Source of the DNA: Myxocyprinus asiaticus
Taxonomy: Eukaryota; Chordata; Actinopteri; Cypriniformes; Catostomidae
NCBI RefSeq assembly: GCF_019703515.2
Contig: NC_059373.1
Location: forward strand, 15,822,281-15,886,280
Reading direction: 5' to 3'
Length of the DNA: 64,000 nucleotides
In this document: piece after piece, positions 58,204 through 64,000 of the stretch
Layout: every line of letters begins with the position of its first letter
Numbering within the stretch: the stretch's first letter is position 1
Position numbers and translations under genes: made by a program
The notes under the pieces: generated by a model
Told to the model about the DNA's origin: nothing
Seen by the model: only the letters and a program-made list of their open reading frames with translations
Database searches by the model: none

Positions 58204-60262
58204 CAGGAAGGGGCCATCCCCAAACTGTTCCCACAAAGTTGGGAGCATGGAATTGTCCAAAATCTCTTGGTATGCTGAAGCATTCAGAGTTCCTTTCACT
58301 GGAACTAAGGGGCCAAGCCCAGCTCCTGAAAAACAACCCCACACCATAATCCCCCCTCCACCAAACTTCACAGTTGGCACAATGCAGTCAGACAAGTACC
58401 GTTCTCCTGGCAACCGCCAAAACCAGACTCGTCCATCAGATTGCCAGATGGAGAAGCGTGATTCCTCACTCCAGAGAACGCGTCTCCACTGCTCTAGAGT
58501 CCAGTGGCGGCGTGCTTTACACCACTGCATCCGACGCTTTGCATTGCACTTGGTGATGTATGGCTTGGATGCAGCTGCTCGGCCATGGAAACCCATTCCA
58601 TGAAGCTCTCTACGCACTGTTCTTGAGCTAATCTGAAGGCCACATGACTTTGGAGTTCTGTAGCGATTGACTCTGCAGCAAGTTGGCGACCTCTGCGCAC
58701 TATGCGCCTCAGCATCCGCTGACCCCGCTCTGTCATTTTACGTGGCCTACCACTTCGTGGCTGAGTTGCTGTCATTCCCAATCGCTTCCACTTTGTTATA
58801 ATACCACTGACAGTTGACTGTGGAATATTCAGTAGTGAGGAAATTTCACGACTGGACTTGTTGCACAGGTGGCATCCTTCACAGTACCACACTGGAATTC
58901 ACTGAGCTCCTGAGAGCGGCCCATTCTTTCACAAATGTTTGTAGAAGCAGTCTGCATGCCTTGGTGCTTCATTTTATACACCTGTTGCCATGGAAATGAT
59001 TGGAACATCTGAATTCAATTATTTGGATGGGTGAGCGAATACTTTTGGCAATATAGTGTATATATATATTATAATTTGTCTTAATATTATTGGAAGAATG
59101 CACCTTTTTCATTTAAGATGATCATGTGTAAATAATTTGGGTCACTTTTAATGATTTTATTTAGGAGATTTCATTTTCAAAAGTAAGGCATAAAAACTAC
59201 TCAAAAATATTTTATGTAATTTTGTTACCATACTTTTTCCCCCCATGCTTTTTTTTCGATATCACATAGCACTTTTTACAGTGTAGAAAAGTGCAGATTT
59301 GTTTATGAATTTGAAAAGCAAACAAGTGATAACTTATGGTTAGCCCAAACTAATGTGGTAATTCAAAGTCGCACTCACAGTCTTGTTCCAGACGAGTCCA
59401 GTGGTGTGGTGCTCCTTAATGTAGGTCTGCAGTTCAGTCCAGATGCACAGATAGGAATGCACCCACTCATGACAAGGGTCACTGGGGTAAGCAGAGACAG
59501 GTGAAGGAAATATTAGGGAGCATTCAACTGTAACATGATTTCAAATGAGCAAATAACAAGTATGATGTTTGTATGGGAATATAATTGTATTATATAACAT
59601 TTCATGAATGACAATATTGTGAGGGAAATTCACTATGCGGAAGGTTTGAGAAACCTGCTTGAATTTTTTTTTTTTTTTTTTTTTTTCATTTTTGCAGAAA
59701 CAAATTTCACCTTTAAGTACCATGTTGTCTAGCAAAGTACCACTGTAATACCACCTACTACCTATCACTGTACTATAGTAACCACTACAGTACATTTTTA
59801 TCAGGGGAATTTCTCATTAACAAATCAGATTAACATAACCTGGTATATTTTGTATATTGCATATTCTGTATATTTTATATATACTTTATATACTATTTTT
59901 ATTGTATGTGTATTCTATATTATGTGTATGTGTATTCTATACTGTGTGTATTGTATACTGTACATTGTAAATTATTATTTGTATATTGTGTTGTGTGTAA
60001 TTGTGTATATTAGTTTTGTAAATTGTGCTGTGTAAATCTGATTTTTATTGTAAATTGGTATATGTCTTATCACTGACACGACTGCTATGTTGCTCGGAAC
60101 TGCACCCAAGACTTTCACCCACTATTGCACTTGTGTATATGGTTGTGTGACAATAAAAGTGATTTGATTTTGATTTGGTGTAAATAAATAAACGAACTTG
60201 TCTTTGTAGTCTTTCAGCACTCTGTTCGTGTAGAACATTGCAGCATCATTCATCTCCTTCAC
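47848..60262 (-). CDS. cap2: Cyclase-associated actin regulator, CAP2-type, partial with damaged exon
   Basis: Exons recognised: 60262-60198 ([20 protein letters not shown]), 59481-59379 ([20 protein letters not shown]), 50791-50668 ([20 protein letters not shown]), 50557-50475 ([20 protein letters not shown]), about 49905-49763 ([20 protein letters not shown]) and 47931-47848 ([16 protein letters not shown], stop). CAP proteins recycle actin: the N-terminal helical domain binds cofilin-actin and the C-terminal beta-helix (CARP) domain exchanges nucleotide on G-actin. EHHTTGL and the REFPIPEQF ending favour CAP2 over CAP1. The proline-rich/WH2 exons between 59379 and 50791 were not found, and upstream exons lie beyond or are unrecognised. 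The penultimate exon has AA where the acceptor AG should be (49908-49907) and GG where the donor GT should be (49762-49761). The copy may be a decaying duplicate or use altered splicing. Confidence 0.8.
48725..48952 (-). mobile_element. tRNA-derived SINE with LINE-like tail
   Basis: On the minus strand it starts GTGGTGGTGACCTAGTGGGC (A-box-like), has GGTTGCTGGTTCGCTCCCC (B-box-like), TTGAGCAAGGCACTTAACTC, and ends TTTGGATAAAAGAGTCTGCC and AAATGCATAAATGTAAA; the tail is partly duplicated. Located in the last intron of the CAP2-type gene. Confidence 0.8.
51453..52905 (+). mobile_element. Internally deleted LTR retrotransposon
   Basis: A complete 3' LTR runs from TGTCAGGATCCTGACACTCA (52280) to CATTCCTGACA (52905), with matching inverted ends TGTCAGGA/TCCTGACA and AATAAA near 52852. 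At 51453-51497 the first 45 bases of the same LTR recur, followed directly by a coding tail region (51498-52279). So the 5' LTR and nearly all of the interior were lost. Located in a large CAP2 intron. Confidence 0.65.
51590..52065 (+). repeat. 30-bp coding tandem repeat (V-D-x-S-V-Q-F-P-V-x)
   Basis: Inside the LTR element about 15 units encode [14 protein letters not shown] decapeptides (175-codon frame 51437-51964). The later units change to VQSPVTV, then frame breaks follow. The antisense strand is also open over 122 codons with a [12 protein letters not shown] repeat. Downstream is a basic stretch, [11 protein letters not shown] (52160). Repeats of this kind occur in some fish LTR elements; function unknown. 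Confidence 0.7.
52906..54183. other. Intronic, no gene recognised
   Basis: AT-rich intron sequence of the CAP2-type gene with no supported exon. Confidence 0.45.
54184..54600 (-). mobile_element. Tc1/mariner-like terminal fragment
   Basis: It starts ACACTACCGGTCAAAAGTTT TGAAACAC (read in two parts), the style of a Tc1/mariner terminus. It is interrupted by (TA)n and poly(T) at about 54224-54290 and continues with GTAGTCACCCTTTGCCTAGA, typical of the reverse complement of a transposase N-terminal region. The rest is absent. Confidence 0.6.
54795..55555. mobile_element. Miniature element with GACCCCGTTTACACCTGG inverted ends
   Basis: The left end GACCCCGTTTACACCTGGTA and right end TACCAGGTGTAAACGGGGTC are inverted repeats. 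The second motif GATCACAAGTGG or its complement occurs at both ends. Internal partial repeats (CAGGTCTAAACGGGGTCT at 54863, GACCAGGTGTAAACAG at 55469) suggest nested ends. About 760 bp, no transposase. Confidence 0.75.
55556..56515. other. Intronic, no gene recognised
   Basis: Short CA run at 55829-55842; frames such as 56128-56361 show no domain. No CAP2 exon was found here. Confidence 0.4.
56516..56585. repeat. (TA)n microsatellite, about 70 bp
   Basis: Pure TA array, one of four in a 1.7-kb stretch. Confidence 0.95.
56760..56834. repeat. (TA)n microsatellite, about 75 bp
   Basis: Pure TA array. Confidence 0.95.
56835..57465. other. Intronic, no gene recognised
   Basis: AT-rich with no supported feature. 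Confidence 0.45.
57468..57520. repeat. (TA)n microsatellite
   Basis: Pure TA array immediately left of an LTR (TGTGACGAAG at 57532). Confidence 0.95.
57532..58164 (+). mobile_element. Deleted Gypsy-like LTR element with primer-binding site
   Basis: The 5' LTR is 57532-57783, from TGTGACGAAGAGGAGGGCGG to TTACCCCATTACA. One base later, 57785-57802 reads TGGTGCCGAAACCCGGGA, a primer-binding site of the tRNA-3'-end type (TGG first). About 255 bp of leader follows, then the last 108 bp of a second LTR (58057-58164: TTAAAGTTTACTTTGACTGT, CCCCATTACA). Everything else, including gag and pol, is gone. A (GA)n/(CA)n run lies inside the 5' LTR near 57638-57660. Confidence 0.75.
58167..58202. repeat. 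(TA)n microsatellite
   Basis: TA array sitting exactly between the LTR element's end and the broken end of the Tc1 element. Confidence 0.95.
58203..59060 (-). mobile_element. Tc1-like transposon, C-terminal part lost
   Basis: The minus-strand start is the terminal repeat TACACTATATTGCCAAAAGT at 59060. Transposase pieces follow: [19 protein letters not shown] and [19 protein letters not shown] (58850-58680), then after a frameshift near 58610 [20 protein letters not shown] and VLWSEESRF (58560-58460), where the first catalytic Asp of the usual SDES is Glu, then [20 protein letters not shown] (58350). It stops at 58203, before the second and third catalytic motifs, at a TA array. Non-functional. 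Confidence 0.85.
59061..59378. other. Intronic, no gene recognised
   Basis: AT-rich sequence between the Tc1 end and the second recognised CAP2 exon. Confidence 0.5.
59840..60178 (+). mobile_element. 3' UTR and tail of an L2-like LINE
   Basis: TTGCTCGGAACTGCACCCAA, ACCCACTATTGCACTTGTGT and GTGTGACAATAAAAGTGATT with TTGATTTTGATTTGG at the end match the dispersed 3' tail of fish L2-type LINEs. The upstream TATA-rich part (59850-60000) belongs to the same UTR. It lies in the intron between two CAP2 exons. Confidence 0.65.
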
Positions 60263-60299
60263 CTAAGGCCCTGGTTTTTGATACTGCAAGACATGAGAA

Positions 60300-63200
60300 A
60301 CAAAAGCCATAGAAAAAAAAAAAAAAAGTATCATCAATTTCTGTTCCAGCTGAAGCACTGGAATACTAATGCATATATATTAATCAATTACGTGACTGCG
60401 GGCCGGTGTCGGACGATGAGAAGAAAAGCTTTTGAGAAGGATGTAAACACAACTTGAGAGAAAATACAGCAAGTGGTAGTTTAACGCTAAAGAATGATAG
60501 AATCCAGATCTTTCTCGGTCCAATTCCACATTGTAGAGATTAGATACAGCCATCCATGGTATGAAGACCTCCATGTGTATGGTTCCAAAAGAGTTTACAC
60601 AATAGAAAATAAATAAAAAATCAAATATCAGTTTGGTGGTCCATTCAGTCCATGGAGGGCTTTCATCAATTCACCATTGTCTGATGACTGCATGATAAGG
60701 CACAAGCCATGACCAATTCTGAATGTGCAAAGCCCTAAGTGACTCAAAACAAATAAAAGATTGCATAAGTCAAACCAGATGCTTTTTGGATCAATTAGAG
60801 GCATTTAAAAAAAAATTCATACACACTGCATCTCTGAATGTGGCAATTACTGCAAATTTTGTTTCTGTGTTTCATATATAGTAATTGATAGCTAATAAAA
60901 AGAACAAAATTAATGAAATAAAATGGTATTTATTTCTACATAAAATGTGTTCAAAGAGCCCATTCCCATGTCTTCATTATATTCCGGTCCCTTAGGTATG
61001 GCTCGGTCTGGCTTCTGGTGATGTTTTCACCAATTTTATCATCCGACAAGCAAAAATAGTAAGTCCAATTGCTTGGAAAATTAATACCACATCTCTCCAC
61101 AATAAGTTGCACAATTTGAGGTATCACTCATGTCCACAGCACAAAATGGTGAATGACGAGTCACATGCCGACATTTAATACTTAGGGTAAGGATTTTGCA
61201 AAACCCCTTTCTTACAGTATGGGCAATAATAATAGTGATGCAAGCACCAATAATAAATGTATATTTGAATACAGTAATTCGCCATTCTGCTATTTCATTT
61301 TAAACAATGGCTCAACCATGAGATTTGTATAGATCTGAGATCTATTAGAATATCTTCAACAGTTATCATCTAGTATCCTCATGAAATATCCATCATGTTG
61401 TTATAATACAATCAACTTGCTTTAATAATTTGACTAACCCAGCATCCCCAGCAGGCATCCGTTCTTCATAACACATTTATTAAGGCAAACAAAACAAGAT
61501 TTTGTGTAATGTTGTACAGTTCGCCCTGCTTTATTAAAACACTCAGAGAATTCGAGCCAGAGGCTCCCGAGTGGACGTTTAATAGTGGGACCTTATTTTC
61601 CAAAGAAAAGTCCAGAGAGCTTCACCTCCCTCCCACTCAGCATTCCAGCTCATGATGGGGAGATCCCCCTTGCCTTGTAAGGCCCTGTACTGTCCTCATG
61701 TTTACAGTTTACCCCTGAACAAGGGTGGGAGGGAACACACTGTTTTCTTTGTTAAATGAACGTTTTTGTATTTATGCTTGTGTTCCAGCAGTTGCCATGT
61801 CCACTGTTTCAGTTCTTTTCCTTAACTTGGTGGGAGAATGAGGACGATTTGCTTCTCTGCACTAAAAATACCTCTCTAGGACTCACTGGCCAAGGCTAAA
61901 CCCATGTTTGACTGCAGTGAAAGGGCACAAAATCATTCTTGCTTGTAATGTGCTTTACCATCACCTTAATACCAGGCTCTCGATCAAACTAAATGGGACC
62001 ACTAACAGGTGATGTTCTTTACCGGAGCCAGTTGAACAGTTACAACAAATTCAAAACCAAAAGTGCTATTTTTAACTTTTACTCATTTTAGGTTTGGAAA
62101 GAGACATTTTGGCCAAAACAAGATAACTATTTATATAACTTAGCGCTGCATACAACTTTGACAGCAAGTTGGCTTGTTTGTTGTCATTAGCAACAGTAGG
62201 CTAAAATTGTGCGTTTACATTTGTGTTTTAGACACTGGCGCCGGAACGAGTTTTGAAGTGGGGTGGGCAGCAAACTGGGCTGGTTGTGACATCATCACAA
62301 CAACGTTCCGCAGTCAATATGGCCAATTTATTAAAAAAATAACAAAAAAAAAAAAAAAATGAATATGGCCAATTTATACCAGACCAGCTTCCAACATTGT
62401 CAAATCACGTTGACTGACTAGTTATTTATCAACATAAACAGTTCGAATGTTGATGTAATCAAACTAAGAGATTCAAATCTGTTTCCGTGCCATCCGGCAC
62501 AGAGAGAGACTGGCTATACACTTGTCATTGCACAGTTCATACCTTTGATGAAGCAGCTGTCTTCGGTTTCGGATACTTCTGGAACACTGTATTGGTTCAG
62601 CTGTGTGTTCTTGTGTATAAGTCCCTCTTTTTTATGTCTATTAAATCGTCTGACAGTCGTTTTATTGTTTGTGTCTGCATTTAACAACGTTACACAAGCA
62701 CAAAATGCCCTGTGTTTTATACCTTTTTTAAAACAGCATATTGCATTCGACATTGTGTGACATGAAGAGTTAAGGGTTAAAGTTATTTCCTCATCCCCAA
62801 TAATAGGATACAAAGCAACATTTCTTCATTATCCTATTTTGTCTAATGCTGTTGACTTTAAGACTGAGATATCAATCTTGTCTTACTGTGAATTAAGTCA
62901 AATTTCCTTCACTAACATGAAACACACATAGGTTATAAAACCCGTTATTTTACTTGTTAAACTTGATAACTGTGCAAACAGTTTATCTTGATAACATTGT
63001 GAAAAGAGTATCTGGTCATTCTATGACATACAAATCATATATTGCAAGTTATAACTACTTACATTAACATCTGGACTTGTGTATACCAGAACATCTCCTT
63101 ATTGTTCAACAAACTGTCTACAAACAACATAGAATGGCATTAACAGCAAGTCAGCGCGCCCTCATCCACTTTCATTCATTTCTGGCTTTTTTTTTTTATT

Positions 63201-63620
63201 CAGGTATCTGGGCTTTTGTAGATTAGTGAATCGATCAGACGTCTGCATTTTTTCACTTTTCTTGGTGCAAAGGGCAAAATGGCACGTTTACCTATTTAAC
63301 CTTTTCATGAGTAGGGTCTAAATTCCTCTGCAGTGCCCCCTGGAATGAGTTATTTTTAAACTTGACACTGCACAGCCAGTAGAGGGGGACAGAGGGTAGA
63401 CGAGTATTTTTGTAATTTATAAAAAAAAAATTTTTTTAATTACTTATTTACATTTTTGTTTTCTTGTCATAAAAAAATACTGTATATAATATAGTAAACG
63501 TGAACAAATGTGTTATGTCTGTTGTACTTTTTTTGTTTGATTTATTTCGTTTTTATTGCTGTAAAACACAAATGAACAAATAATATCAGCAGTCCGGTTT
63601 GCCTATACACTGTTTGACAT
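60300..63620. other. No gene recognised upstream of the first visible CAP2 exon
   Basis: Scanned for CAP N-terminal motifs (for example AFDSLL, REKNRGSKLFNHLS, GWVAV) without success. Short frames (60380-60574, 62174-62362, 62487-62813) lack domains. An A-run lies at 62343-62359. Confidence 0.4.
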
Positions 63621-63631
63621 CTCAGACATTG

Positions 63632-63965
63632 TGTGTGTGTGTGTGTGTGTGTGGGCAGGTTTAAGTGGTTTACGAGGACATTTTTTTAGGTTAATTACAA
63701 GGTAGTTACAAGGGTATTCTGCTATAAATGTGGTTTATGAGGACATTTCTAGTGTCCCCATAAATCAAATTGCTTAAAAAACATACTAAACGATGTTTCT
63801 TTTTTAAAATATAAAAATGCAGAACGTTTTTTGTGAGGGTTAGGTTTAGGGGTAGGGTTAAGGGATAGAATCTATAGTTTGTATAGTATAAAAATCATTA
63901 TGTCTATTGAGAGTCCTCATAAGGATAGCCGATCCAACATGTATGTGTTTGTGTGTGTGTGTGTC
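63632..63965. repeat. (GT)n microsatellite and a dispersed repeat with GGACATT and GGTTAGG motifs
   Basis: A GT run at 63631-63652 is followed by TTTACGAGGACATTTTTTTA, TATGAGGACATTTCTAGTGT and CCCCATAAATCAAATTGCTT, then GGTTAGGTTTAGGGGTAGGG and another GT run at 63945. The order (GT)n, two GAGGACATTT motifs, telomere-like GGGTTAGG core and (GT)n recurs widely in fish genomes as a non-coding repeat. Confidence 0.55.
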
Positions 63966-64000
63966 AAGCGCTAATGTGAACAGACTTGGCTGCGTGCATC

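Noticed and set aside
58123..58617. Active Tc1 transposase
   Set aside because: The frame is shifted near 58610, the first catalytic Asp is replaced and the last third, including two catalytic motifs, is missing.
60380..60574. Possible CAP2 upstream exon (FIPWMAVSNLYNV)
   Set aside because: Only a loose similarity to GWVAVS; no splice sites in phase with the exon at 60262.
63838..63870. Interstitial telomere repeat
   Set aside because: GGGTTAGG-like words are imperfect and belong to a dispersed repeat with GT runs and GAGGACATTT motifs.

Overview
The window is vertebrate nuclear DNA, most likely from a teleost and probably cyprinid-like. The host genes have short exons with GT/AG introns, two conserved animal genes are recognisable, and the rest is a dense mixture of transposons of kinds typical of fish genomes: Tc1, hAT-like, TTAA/TAA miniature elements, I-type, L2 and LTR elements, and tRNA-derived SINEs. 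I see no bacterial genes, rRNA, CRISPR arrays or intact tRNA genes. All calls come from reading the sequence and translating it by eye.

Two host genes are secure, both on the minus strand. vps28 (ESCRT-I subunit; coding span 39269-43374, nine coding exons, 223 codons) looks complete, with a CRE/ETS-type promoter near 43.87-43.91 kb. A CAP2-type cyclase-associated protein gene (47848-60262) shows two N-terminal and four C-terminal exons. Its middle exons are not visible, and its penultimate exon appears to have lost both splice sites.

The left 39 kb is built around an old direct segmental duplication. Blocks at 955-1012 plus 4045-5798, and 10600-12965, recur in the same order and orientation at 20940-22352 and 36728-38955. 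The first copy holds a decayed USP-like (USP37-type) ubiquitin peptidase gene on the minus strand with a triplicated exon, plus the 3' exons of an uncharacterised gene. In the second copy the corresponding interval is filled by mobile DNA: a multi-exon THAP-domain transposase gene, hAT and Tc1 pieces, an integrase-like fragment, a 5-kb I-type LINE with RNase H, and a Tc1 copy. Some insertions occur in only one copy (a SINE in copy 1, a TTAA/TAA element in copy 2), so they can be ordered relative to the duplication.

The right 20 kb is the CAP2 locus. Its introns carry SINEs, two internally deleted LTR elements (one with a 30-bp coding repeat), Tc1 pieces, a palindromic element and several long (TA)n tracts. 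From 60.3 kb to the end I find no gene. No clearly new enzymatic system is present; the most informative oddities are the duplication with dated insertions, the exon triplication and the splice-site losses in CAP2.
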